A DNA stretch of 64,000 bases, from positions 12,616,445-12,680,444 of the forward strand of contig NC_043748.1 in the NCBI RefSeq assembly GCF_902148845.1, written 5' to 3'. The stretch is from Salarias fasciatus (taxonomy: Eukaryota > Chordata > Actinopteri > Blenniiformes > Blenniidae). Shown piece after piece: positions 1 to 12,473 of the stretch. Positions within the stretch are counted from its first letter, which is position 1. Each line of letters starts with the position of its first letter. A program made the position numbers and the translations under genes. The notes beneath the pieces are model-generated. The model was not told the DNA's origin, made no database searches, and was given only the letters and a program-made list of their open reading frames with translations.

Positions 1-3000
1 AAAGCAGTATTTTTTTTTTAACAGAATTCACTTTTTCTCAGCTATTCTGTCTGTCAGGAAATCATTAATTCATTCTTCTAAATTTCAATTTCATTATCTA
101 AAAATATTTTTTTACTTTTTAATCCACTGTGAAACACTAATTTTGTGAGTTAACGATTAATGGCGCTGTTGGCAATAACAATAATAATATTAACAGTAAT
201 TTTCATAAAATTGAGGATTTCCCAATGTTACCTTGAGGGCTTGGTCAAGTGCAATAAAATCAAAGCCTCACCTGGATACATATTGATTTGAATGGTTATG
301 TACACCACTAGAAAAACTAAACTTTGGCTGTATTTTTTAACAAAATTTTTTTGCACTCCACTGTAATGAATCACGATGAGTTTTCCACTGCAACGCTGTA
401 GGAAATGGTTTAATTTGATTGATTTGGGCAACGAAAAATAGCTACCACTGAAGCCAGGTTGCGTTATTGTGGACAGAAGATGTCTCTCACATGTTTATTT
501 TCTGTCCTCTGTGGGATTGTTTTATTAGATTTACTTTGAGGTCATTCTCACCGGCACAACACGAGCACAGTCGGTTGGCTCGTCTGCTGTTGATGTTTTG
601 TAAGTTGCACTAAGTTCAAGGCTCAATGCGGCGCTCATGGTCACTCCTCTGACCTTGGTGGCTGAAGCTCCGTTCACTATCTGTAACACACATTAATCTA
701 TCAGTGATGCTGCAAGGACGTGAACTCTGTCAGACTCTTGATCAAAAACAGGGAAGGGCAGGTTTGATTATTGCGATGGCCTAAATATTTAATCCTCACT
801 ACCAAAGGGACGAATTGTCAATAACCACCTCAGGAGCAAAACTTTAATTAGAATTAGAATTATGTCTACTAATGTACCTAAATATGGTTCATTCAATCAT
901 TGTTAATGTCCCCTTAAAATTAATGTTATGTAGATATAATGCACCAATTAAACTACATCTCTCCATCAAACCTGGTTAATGGGGATTTTATTCCCTCCAT
1001 CACATGTGAAGCTGATTTATTGATTTTTAGAAAAGACCCAGGGGCCGCAAAGTCTGGGAATGTTAAACTGGCATATCTTTATTTTTATTTATTTATTTAA
1101 ATATTTCCCCAAAAAAAAGATATATCCAAGCACGATAATCAGATAGATGGCTCAAAATATTAGAATATAAACTAAGATGAAATCAACCTGAGGCCATTTT
1201 TATCACAGTGCTTGAAACATTGTTGAGAAAACGGTGATGTTTCAGTGATATTTTTACACGATGCACCTGTTCACACACCAAAAACACAAATAACCTCACT
1301 TGAACTTGATCACTGATATTTGTTTTATGTATTTAAAGTGTCTTATGTGCCAGCATCAAAAGCCTGCAAGATCAAGAAATAAATTGAATTTTGCATTATA
1401 AAAATTGGCAGAAGTAGGGCGTGATAGGCAGTGATAGTCAACACTTTCATTATTAGTTTTATTTGCTGCTATCGTGACATACTTCATGAAAGATGAAAGA
1501 AGATAAACACGTTCAAACTGGGAACATGCAATACACAAGGTTGATGTCTTTATTAATATAATTATGTGGCACAAGACTAAACATGTTATTGCACCTGAAA
1601 TATTGCATCATTACACTGAAATACCAGACAGCAGAGTGTGTTATCTAAGGATGTTTCAGTACTTTAAAGTCGGTGTGAATTGCTCTTACCTTCTTGAATG
1701 ACCGCTAACACGTCACCAATTCTATCAGCAAATATCTCTATTTTGTGCACTAGATTTCAGAAAAAAAGATTTGTCTACATGCGAAGAAGCATGGTGTCAT
1801 TTCACTTATTCAAAGCACTGGACTTTAGTTTTAACACTTGCACTAGTTGTGTATATGCCATTCTTTACCCAATCTCAGATTTTCATGATTATTATATCTT
1901 GCAAGTTCAATGCACGAGAGATGATTTAAAAGGGTCTGAAACATCCAAGCAACAACACTCATCTTAAAGCTTAGCATGATAACTTAATCATGTATCAAGA
2001 GATTGTCACTGATGTTCAGTTATTAAATCAGAAGAAATGCAGAAGTTACCAAATATAGAGACTTACCAGATGAATGGTTCAGCGTTTGTTCCTGTAGTTA
2101 CAGTAAAATTTGCTTTTTTCCTGCACTTGTTTTCATGGCGGCATTGAATGATTTTTTTTCTTGTCTTTTTTTTTGGAGTCATTTTCTCAACAATGATTGT
2201 TTTTCTCTTATTGCTCAGCTCTCTGCAAGTCTAACAGAAAACGTATGGGACAGTTTTTATGGAAGTCTGATGCTTAGAATGAAGAATTGAGCATAAAAGT
2301 TGATATTATCGACTGATGTTCATAAGAAAGAAAGGATCATTTAACTCCAAGATTACAAACTTACACTGATACTGTAAATGTCACTGGTAATCAAATAAAT
2401 ATAGATTACACAAATTAAACTGATGGTTTTTTTTTCCAATTTTCCTCAAGAAGAGCATATCAGAAAATCCAAACAACATGCTTAGGAGTCTTACGAGTTA
2501 CTTATTTTTGCAGGTTCCTCAGAAAAACCTATTGAGAATCACATTTTAGCGTGCCGGAAGATTGGCCACAACATATCCGATTATAAATCCGTAATCTTTT
2601 TTCCCAAGCCCATTAAGATAGATTTTGTTTATGAAGTTTATCATCGCTAGTGCAATAAAATCGTAGTATGTCCTCCAAAGAATGTCTGCTCTCATTGTCT
2701 TGTGAGCGGAATAAAGTTCAAGGCTGCGGCCTCGACTCGGTGGCATTGACAGCCAATGTCACACATGCTGAGGGTGGAAAACAACAAGTGGAGTGATTTT
2801 AAGATAAGGATTAACTGTTGATTTAAAGAATGAACAGCAATAATAAGTAATAACTTTTGAGGGTGTATATTATCTTGAATTTATTTCTAGTTTGTTTCTA
2901 GAAGTATTTCCTGCGTAGTTCAGGTAAATGTGAATATAAGAGAAAAAAAAAACAGAAAGAGAAATAGTTGCGTTGACTGTTTGACTTTACCATAATCCAT

Positions 3001-3093
3001 CTTGTATGATTAAAACTCGAATAAATAGTTTTTTCTTTAATCATGGCCAGGAATTTTTTCTCATGTCAGTGTTTTGTTCCTCCATGTCCTCAG
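1..3093 (+). other. srebf2: srebf2 intron 1 (3' part), no gene seen
   Basis: AT-rich non-coding sequence that ends in a clean acceptor (TCCTCAG) at 3093. In vertebrates the first coding exon of SREBF2 encodes about 30 acidic residues before the MLQF motif. No matching exon is visible here, so the first exon and promoter should lie left of the window. The open frames in this stretch are short, have no family resemblance and look like chance. No RNA gene or clear repeat was recognised. Confidence 0.6.
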
Positions 3094-6000
3094 AGATGCT
3101 GCAGTTCGTCAGCAACCAGGTGGGGGACTTTCCCGACTTGTTTGAGGACCAGATGAACCAATCGGGCTCCATGCAGAGTGGCGGTGGAGGCCCCGCCCCT
3201 CAGCCAGCCATCCAGACTCCCCAGGCCCCTCAGACAGCGGCCGCCGCCGCCACCGCCGCCGGCTACCAGGGCTCCAGCGTGGGGCTGGCCTCGCCCCAGA
3301 CGCTGTCCCCCCAGTCTCTACCCCTCACCCCTCCTCTGACTCCTGCCCAGACTCCTTCCCCCACCGCCGCCGTCGCCGCCTCCCCACCCTCCACAGTGCA
3401 GCAGCAGCAGGTGACCCGCAGCCCTCCACTGCTGCAGCCACGTCCGCAGGCGGTCCAGCCCATTCAGCCTCAGCCCCAGCAGACGGCCCAGCCCACCATC
3501 CAGGTATCAACTGACTCTCACTGCCAGCTGAAAAGTTGCGAACTGACATTTATTTAGTATCTGTTTATTGTGATTCTCTTTCTAAATGAGCTTCTGCTGA
3601 CGCGAGAAATTTTTCAGTAAACCGACAAACTGTAAAGCATAGTATTCAGCTCAGCATTCACACTCATATGCGTGTCTTAGTGAAGTTATATCAACCTTCT
3701 CGGGTTGACAGACGTGATTCATCGTCTCCACCTGAACCGCTTCATTAAGGGAAAGATAAACGAGCTGCCTCACGCTGCATCAAACTCGACTTAGCCCTGA
3801 GCCGAATCTCACTGTGTGCTTTATTCAAATGAAGATGCACACCCAGGGGATTCCCGTGCAGACCCAGAGCTTCCCGGTCCACACGCTGGTGCAGACCCAC
3901 AGCCAGACGCCCCTCCCCATACAGACGCAGGCTCAGACTGTGATGATCGCCTCCAACGGAGGACAGTCCCGCTTCATCCAGAATCCGGTCATCTGCCACC
4001 AGAGTCCAGCTCCCGGCTTCCAAGGTGACCACACAGGAAGATGCTTACACTCAGTGTTTGATGTGAAAATCAATATATTTTGTGTTATGTTTGATTTGTG
4101 GCTTTGTATTTTGAGTATAACCTGTCAATCGTCTGTTATTTGGTCTGTCGTATCCTTCAGTCATCCAGCCACAGGTACAGAGCATCATGACTTCGCCGCA
4201 GCTCCAACCGGTGACCATTCAGCACCAACGTGTCCTGACCCCGTCAGGTCAAACCATACAGACTCTGTCCACGGCGCCCACCACAGTGCACACGGTGCAG
4301 CAGCAGGTGCAGCAAGTACCTGTAAGTCCTGTTACTGAATAACCTCACTGTGAGCCAAATGAGCAAACATTAGTGAATATAATCACCTGATATACTAATA
4401 AACGCTTAAAGTATAACCCGGCAGTGATAAACTGGCATTAAGTCTGTTTAAAAAGTGCTTTAATGTGAAATAATTTACAAAATCTCTTCTCCGTTAGGTT
4501 CTGGTGCAGCAGCCTCAGATTCTGAAGACGGACTCTTTGGTTCTGACAACTCTCAAACCAGATGGGACACAGGTGTTGTCCACCATGCAGAGCCCCACCG
4601 GCATCACCACGCTCACCACGCCCATTCAGAACACGGCCCTGCAGGTCCCGGTACGCAGCCTGGAGAAATTCAGATTCCTTAAATGGGTTTGAATTTGTTC
4701 CCTGGAGTGTGTCATCCTATATTGATCTGTGACTGATTTCTGTCCACAGACGCTGATGAGCAGCAACATCCTGACCACCGTCCCGGTCATGATGGGAGGA
4801 GGAGACAAGCTCCCCATCAAGCAGCTGCAGCCGGGCTCCCCGCACGGCGCCGGGGTAGCCCGGCAGAGCATGGATCAGGCTCAGCTGGCGGCGGGAGTGA
4901 TCGGGCCGGGGGGCGTGGTGAAGGAAGGCGAGAGGAGGACGACCCACAACATCATCGAGAAGAGGTACCGCTCCTCCATCAACGACAAGATCGTGGAGCT
5001 CCGAGACCTCGTCATGGGCAATGACGCGAAGGTGAGGGATCTTTTATGCACAAATTTCCTTTTTTTTTTTTTTCTTTCCTGTTTTTTTTTCCCCATTTTC
5101 TTTTAAATCCAGTAATTGCAGGTTTCCACCAAAATAACATGTCGGAGTGAAAATGGAACAACACCTGCCGTCTGAAAATGACTCATATAATCACTTGTTA
5201 TGAGAATAAAGACATTTGGTTTGCATGCTGTCTGTTAGAGAATGTTTTTAAAGTTTTAATTTTGTGATGGGAAGTAGCCTTTGTTCTGTTAGCATTTTTT
5301 GTTTTCGTTTTTTTGTCTAAAAATTTGTTTTGAAATGGTGCCAGCAAAAACTGGGTTGTCATAACGGAGTTGTGATTCTGCTCAACCAAACGTTTTGTTG
5401 TTCGTAATTAACTGCTTGCGTAACTTTTAATTTCAAAGCAGTTATTCTGTCGTCATGAATGCAGACATGTCGCACAGGGTTCTTGTAATTTGACACCAGC
5501 TTCATTACCTTATTCATTCCAGCTCTACCTGTAGTTCTTTGTGACGCACCAGTAACATTTTATTTCCTTTTTTTTTTGTCTGCTTGAGGCACTTTTCTCA
5601 AAAGTGATCTAAAATGGATGTTACAATCAAGATATGAACTTTTAATTTTAAATTATTCTGCTGTTAGTTTTAATAGAAATGTCATTAACGTCTTGTTTGT
5701 CTTTTTCTGTTCTCAGATGCATAAATCTGGAGTCCTCAGGAAGGCCATTGACTACATAAAGTATCTGCAGCAGGTCAACCACAAGCTGCGGCAGGAGAAC
5801 CTGGCCCTGAAAATGGCCAACCAGAAGAACAGTAAGTCTCCGACGCCGCTGGACTCTGAAGTCCGACTTTGTTTCGGAGCCACTCTGCAGTCAGTTTTCC
5901 TCTCTTGGTTCTCAGAGTCTGTTACGCTGTCCGAAGACGTGGAGCTCAAACAGGAGATCGTGATGATGTCGCCTCCCGCCTCGGACTCCGGCTCCGGCTC

Positions 6001-9000
6001 GCCTCACCAGTTCTCTCCGTACTGCGTGGACTCGGAGCCCGGCAGCCCCTTACTGGATCACGATCAGGTGATACACACAACACGAGGATCAGGATCACAC
6101 ACACACAAAAGCTGCGTTATCGATTGGCTCGGCTCAGCTGAGATGAAAAACATTAACCACCATGGAACTTGGGTTCTGTTGTGTTTTTTTTATTCACTCC
6201 GAGCAAACTGATCAGCTCATTCTGTCCATGTAGGTCACAGGAAGGACAGAGGCGGTTTTAACAGGCTTCCTATTTTTAGCTCTTTTAGTTCTTTGGTGCA
6301 CATTAAAGTAAGAGAGTCTTATCTCAGTGTTGCACTTTACACACACCTGAGGCAGCTGTTAGTTCAGCGCAAGAAGTTAATTTAATTGGTGCGAGCCTTT
6401 TCCGCTCCCCATTTCTGCTGCTCTTGTGCCAAAACTAAACGCTGCTGCAGCTACGTACATTTGGCCAAAGGGAGGAAATAAAACCTGCTCGTAAAAAAAA
6501 AACGTATTTTAATTAACATTTAAAGATGTTTCTGGTGTTCTGGAGGAAGGAGTGTCAAAAAACGGAAGGTTTGTGTGTGTTTTTTTTTTTTAACAGTGTT
6601 ACTGAAACACAGACTTTCTCTCTCTTACAGATTTTTTTTCTTAATCAGCAAGCTTAATTATTTTTTCAATAAACTTGTGATTTGCTTCACAGTTATGACC
6701 TTTAGCAACACCGCTTGGTGATTAAGTGTGCTGTACAGGCTTAATGATTTCGGCTCAGTGCTTTTAATGATTAAGTGTAAACTGGGAGTGATGTTCCTCA
6801 CCCCGAACCTCTTTTCTTCCTCAGGTGAAGAGCGAGCCGGACTCTCCCTCCTCCGTCGGAGTGATGGATCGCTCTCGGCTGCTCCTCTGCGCCCTGACCT
6901 TCTTCTGCCTGTCTCTCAACCCTCTGCCCTCATTGCTGGGTCCGGAGCCGTCTGGGGGCCACACCCTGTCCGGGGGCCACGGCCCCTCCAGATCGCTGGT
7001 CTGGTTTCCGAGTCACACGCAGGACTTTGGTGAGCGACGTGCGTTTATAAACACTGAGGATTCATAAATGCTCAGAGAGCCCGACTCATGTTTCCTCTTT
7101 GCTTCCTCCCCAGCGTCTTGGCTGCGGTGTCTGTTGCCGTGGGTGATGGTGTGGGTGCTGAGCGGCGTGGGAGCCGTGTGGGGCTGCGTGCGGGTTCTGT
7201 ACCTGTGGGAGCCCGTCACACCGCTGCACTCGCCCAAGTCCGTGTCCTTCTGGAGACACCGCAAGCAAGCAGACTTACATCTGAAAAGGGTCGGTACAAT
7301 TCCATACATAAGACCCAATGAGCAAGGCAAGAAAGTAGTCTGGGTGCTGAACCCCCCCCCCAAAAAAAGTCATTCCTAAAAATCCAACAATCCTGAAAGT
7401 ATTCATCAATTTCCGGCTCATTCTGATCTTACTTCTCATGGTTTTGTGATAGAATATGTAAATATTTTCATGCTTCAGATCTTTAAGCTCTGTAATTGAT
7501 GACTCATCCTCCAACATTTTGAGAATCTCTGATATATGCCATCGATGTATGTGTATTTGTGTGTATCCCAAGTTTCTATTTTGTTTTTGAGTCTCTACAG
7601 TTTTGTGCTATTTGAGAAGGAGATTAAGTGTGAGCTGTGTGTTATGCTCTGGGATTGAAGAACACTGCTCACCATTTTGCTTTGATTCTCTGGAGTTTGA
7701 TGTCTTGGTTTATTCTTCCTTGTCCGCTGTGCTGGTTTATTTTTAGCGTTTGCTCAAACTGTCTTCACATTTCAGTGATTGCCCCACCTTTCCTCTCCCG
7801 TCGGTGTCTTATGTATACTGAGCACAGTGCTGTTTTTCCTGTCTCTCTCTCCCCTGCAGGGAGATTACCCAGCGGCCATGGCCAGTTTGGAAACGTGTCT
7901 GTCTGTGTTGACGCGAGCTCTGCCCTCGACCTGTCTGGACCTGGTCTGCTCGCTCTCCTGGAATTTGATTCGCTACGGCTTGCATCGTCCGACTCCTCTG
8001 GGCTGGCTCGTTCACCAGATCGGAGGGAAGCACGAGGGCGAGGAGGCGAGGACGAGCGCCAGGGACGCAGCTCTGGTTTATCACAAGCTCAGCCAGCTGC
8101 AGCTCACAGGTAGAGACGGTAACAGCATCGTTATCCCGGTAACGGCGAACCTTGAGACGAGATGTCGCGTCTCTCTGCCTCTGCAGGAAAGCTGCCTCAG
8201 CGCAGCAGCCTGTGGGCTCTGTCTCTGTCTCTGAGCGCTGTCAACCTGAGCGAAAGCGCCCAGGGCAAGATGGCCCCTGCTCAGCTGGCCCAGATGTATG
8301 TCACCGCGGCGACCGCCCTCCGCATGGTGCTGGGTCACCACCTCTCCTGTCTGCCCGTACGTGTCTCAACCGGTCCGCCTCCGCTGCTGTCGAATTATTA
8401 ATACCACCATTTCCATCAGCGTCACGATCTTCTGTCTCCTCTCCGTCTGGCAGGGTTACCTGCTGGGCTGCGCAGAGGGCGTCGCCAACCAGGAGACCAA
8501 GCCGATCCCAGACTGTCTGCGCTGGCTCTTCACGCCGCTGGGCAGGCAGTTCTTCCTGAGCTGCGACTGGTCGGTCAAGTCGGAGAGCAGTGACGGCGTG
8601 TACACCTCCCAGAGAGACCCCAGTACGTCCTGAACGTAGTCGTAAATCATGTATTTAGAGGAATATTCATCACACTGCTGCGATTTTGGAAGCTCGTCCA
8701 GAGAACACGAATACCATATGAGAGGGAGGGTTTCTGGGCTGAGGAAGTTTTGTGCTGATGCTACACAAGTCATCAAATAAATCAACTTCTGCAAAGCAGA
8801 GGGCATATCTCCTGTAACTGCTTGTCTTCTTCCTCAGATTAATTCTCCTGTACATCATTTACATTAGCTGCTGTTTTATCAGTTCCTGTATTTTACTTCT
8901 CCTTCTTCGCCCTGTAAATTTAGCTGAAGCCCTGATGGCATCTCTTTTTGACAGAGGATGATAAGAACTCTGTCACACCATTCTGATTTTGTAGTTTCAG

Positions 9001-12000
9001 CCTCTTAGTTTTCATTTTCAAACAAACAGCCATGATTAAAATAACTTTTGTCTCTTTGTTGAAGGGTGATTATATAACTTGTCCATGTTTCCTGTCTGTT
9101 TCTCGCTTGATCCTCGTCCAGCCGACCCCGTTGCCCAGCTGCACCGCTGCTTCTGCAGGAAGCTTCTGGAGAGAGCCGTTCACACGCTCATCCAGCCGCA
9201 GAGTGACTCAGACGCCGGAAAACGCACCGAGTCTGGGTAAGGCGTAGCAGCTGCTCCGCAGTAACAAGGAGCCGAAGCTCTTCGGTGTCCGCAGCCAGTG
9301 GAGGGGTTTTTTTTTTTGGTTTTTTTTTTGACAGATGGATGTGAATGACTGATTCATGCTGCATTTATCAGCCTCTCATTTTGTCTCCTCTGCTCCATCA
9401 GGGAGTTTTCCAGCGCACTGGAGTTCCTCCAGTTGTTGAACAGCTGCACAGAGGACTCTCCTTCCCAGCCGCCTCCTTTCTCGACTCCTCCCAATCACAC
9501 CACCACTCCAGGTATGATTAACGTTAGCAAAGCGGCAAGCCTGCCAGTTTCCCAGAGAAGCATGAATCACGAATACAACTTTTTCTCCAGCGATTACCAA
9601 GATAGCCATCTAAATTATTACTTACAACTTGAATGGATTTTCTTTGCTGCAGTGCCACGCTGAGAGTCAATTTAGCTGCTGGGATTAACTTTTCCTTGGT
9701 TTAGCACAGATAACAGTCCCCGTCATTGATTAGTGGGAATAAATATCTTGCGGGGGGAAATGAACACAGTGACTATCTGTTCAGGCCATATTAATTAGCT
9801 TAATCAGTCTGGCTTTGAGCCACAAGGCGCAACGTGCCACACGTCTTCACATTCACACTTCTGCCACGGCACAATAAGCTGAGGGAGATACAGAATCGTC
9901 AGTCGCTGCTTGGCCGCCCATAATGTTAGTTTTATGTGTCCATTCATCTTCTTCCAGCTCTCACACCCAGGACAGGTTTCATCATCACACACAGAGACGA
10001 GACGGTTTTCTACATCAACCTGTGTTTTCTTGCAGTGGGAGACCCAGTGAGCCGCTGGTGGGCCGTGGTCCTGAAGGCTGCCGTCCACTGGCTGCAGGGC
10101 GACGACGTCTCCGTCAGGTCTCTTCTGGCGGAAGCGGAGCGAATGCCGAGAGCTTTGCATCTCCTTGAGTAAGTAACGCAAAACGTCAATGCATTAAAAG
10201 AAATCAAATCCCAGATCTTTCAGTCCTTCTGCTATGAAAAGACACACAAAACAAACATTTTCTGTTCCAATTTGAGCTGTGAGGCAGCATAGATTACACC
10301 ATACATCTTCAAATTTAAGTTAATCTACTGCGAACACCTCTCTGCAGACGCCGCGGCGGTGAAGTTAACTCTCTCCCCTCCCAATTTCAGCCACCCTCTG
10401 CCTAAAGCTGTGCACCTTCTCTGCAAGGCAGTTCAGATGAGCCTGTCGCCTCTGAAGGGAGAGGGGATGATAGCCTGCCTGTCCCACTGTGACAGAGCCG
10501 GCAGCTACCTGCGCCCCAGCATCTCTGTGCCGCTCACACAGTCTGGCAATCTGCTCAACAAGGTAGGACACACAGAAGTCCTGAAGACGCCTCCTTCTCC
10601 TTAACATCTGCCCCACGCTGGTGCTTACACGGTGGAGCAATGAATCTTAAACATTTTCTATCGGCTCACACTGACTGGTAAAAGCTTCATAGTGCACACA
10701 CAAACACACACACTGCATGCTCGGGGAAGGTTGACGTGGGGCTGTGTGCGCGCGCGCAGTGTGGGTGGCAGGAGGTGGCTGTGGTGCATTGTAGTTGCAT
10801 TGCATGATGTTGAAGCCGAGTGCAATGTGTCTGCAGTGCAGTACAGAGGCCTCCCCGATCTGCACGCACCCGCTACACACCCCACCTCTCCACAGTGCAG
10901 CCGCCGATCTCTGGCAATGCATGCTGGGTGAAAGGTGTCAGCGGGCGACCGCGGTGGATCCGTTGTGTCTGTGCGCAAATACACTCATCGACTGTTTGGT
11001 TTTGTTTCTGTCTCATCTTCCAAGGGGGTTGAACTGCTGGTCTGTGACCTTCTGTTGACCTTGAGGACCAGCTTGTGGCAGCGCGGCGGCAGCAGTAACG
11101 GAGAGCCGGGCCCCGCTCCCGGATCCCAGTTAGCCGGTTTCCAGAGAGACCTGAGCGCGCTCAGGAAACTCACGCAGTGCTACAGACAGGCGCAGCACAA
11201 GGTACATCGATGGGGAGATGAAATTAGACGGGAAAATGTTCTGAAATGTTCTAAAACGGTTAAGTTTGAGGGCGAAATGAGGCAGCGTGTTTACAGGGTT
11301 CAGGGTTTTGATCTCTCAAAATACACAATACTGAGCAAAGAGTGCAATTTAAATCAACATTAAGCCGTCTGCTATTTGTAAAGCTGAAATAAGCCTAAAG
11401 AGGGAGAAATTGCCTCAATCTGTTTCTGCCTTCTTAAATGTTTTTCTCGGAGCCGAGAAACCTGTTCATGAAACCTCACCACATTTTAGCACGTCATCAA
11501 TAATGCTGCTCAGATTTACTCCTGGAAGTCTCGGCCGCAGCCAGAGGGCTTTCTTAACATTCAGCACCATTCGCTCTGTTGACTGCTGACTTTCCTCACA
11601 CTGGTAGAACCACATTTCTTTGTCTGTTGCACTTTATTGTGGAAAATGCTGAAAGTATCCACTGAAGACGCTCAACAACCGTTGACATACAGGGGAAACA
11701 TGCAAGCACCACACAAAAAACTAGAAAGCTTGCCACCCTCTGTTATATTTAACACATTTGTGTGTGTAGGTGTTTGTTTGTGCTGCAGAATCTGTAATTA
11801 AATACTTTTTGTTTGGTTTTTTTTTAATGTCTATTGCAGGTGTTTCTTCATGAGACGACAGTGAGGCTGATGGCAGGAGCCAGTCCCACCAGGACGCACC
11901 AGCTGCTCGAGCACAACCTCCGTCGCAGGACTCACAACTCCTACACGGCTGGTAAGCGCCGCGTTGGACTCGAATCGTTCCAGAGACGCACTTTTCAGTT

Positions 12001-12473
12001 TGCTGCTCATCTGTGGCTTTTATCATGGAGAGACAAGGCCATGCTGGTGTTTAATGATAGAAGAACATGACTGTCAGGTGTCATTTGTAATAAATTAAAT
12101 GAGTTAGAGAGGCGTACTGAGAGCAAAACGATCTTTACGTTTATATTTCTGTCGTTTTCTTGATTTTTAAAAGGGCTCGTTGTTCTGATCCGTCGGACTT
12201 TGTTTAGTTGTTTTATCATTCGTCATTCCTTTCCCGTCTTCTTCACCCCTCTCAGAAGGCGAGTGCGTCTTCGGAGAGAGGGAACGAGCCCACGCCATCC
12301 TGCTGGCCTGCCGCCACCTGCCCATGCCCCTGCTCACCCCGCCCGGACACCGGGCGCGCCTGCTGGCCGAGGCCAAGCGGACCCTGGAGCGGGTGGGGGA
12401 CCGCCGCTCCCTGCAGGACTGCCAGCAGATCCTGCTGCGCCTCAGCGGCGGCACCACCATCGCAGCCTCCTGA
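3094..12473 (+). CDS. srebf2: Sterol regulatory element-binding protein 2 (5' partial)
   Basis: Membrane-bound bHLH-zip transcription factor precursor of the ER. When sterols are low it is cleaved in the Golgi, and its N-terminal half activates cholesterol synthesis and LDL-receptor genes. Exons: 3094-3503, 3835-4024, 4161-4321, 4498-4650, 4750-5031, 5717-5831, 5916-6067, 6825-7029, 7114-7289, 7860-8109, 8187-8356, 8454-8622, 9122-9236, 9402-9511, 10036-10168, 10391-10562, 11025-11201, 11840-11951, 12256-12473. They give about 1155 residues from the first in-window Met. MLQFVSNQ and the GGTTIAAS end mark SREBF2 rather than SREBF1. A Ser/Pro/Gln-rich region is followed by the bHLH at about 365-420 with the SREBP-specific Tyr (EKRYRSS) and then the zipper. 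Next come DRSR plus TM1 with NP (S2P region, about 502-525), a short luminal loop, TM2 (about 560-580) and the SCAP-binding regulatory domain. The acceptor before 3835 is weak. The first exon is outside the window. Confidence 0.95.
5832..5915 (+). other. srebf2: 84-nt in-frame, stop-free intron of srebf2
   Basis: Between the leucine-zipper exon and the exon encoding the SPPASDSGS region, a consensus donor (A then GTAAGT) and acceptor (TTCTCAG) enclose 84 nt. This is 28 codons with no stop in the gene's frame, so a retained form would insert 28 residues just after the zipper. I treat it as a short intron because both sites are strong and the insert does not resemble SREBP. Confidence 0.6.
10779..10846 (+). 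ncRNA. mir33: microRNA mir-33 precursor in a srebf2 intron
   Basis: The intron between exons 10391-10562 and 11025-11201 holds a sequence that folds as the mir-33 hairpin. The 5p arm at 10784-10804 begins with seed GTGCATT and matches vertebrate miR-33a-5p as I remember it over about 21 nt. The 3p arm lies near 10823-10844 and pairs back with a few bulges. Human MIR33A sits in the equivalent SREBF2 intron. The mature RNA represses sterol efflux (ABCA1) and fatty-acid oxidation genes and is co-transcribed with its host. A (CA)n tract and a short GCGCGCGC run lie just upstream. Confidence 0.96.

Noticed and set aside
3263-3549. Gly/Trp-rich minus-strand frames in srebf2 exon 2
   Set aside because: Antisense of the Pro/Ala/Gln-rich transactivation region; composition alone keeps the frame open.
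10692-10931. Small open frames overlapping the mir-33 hairpin
   Set aside because: Low-complexity CA/GT and GCGC sequence with no coding features; the microRNA explains the conservation.
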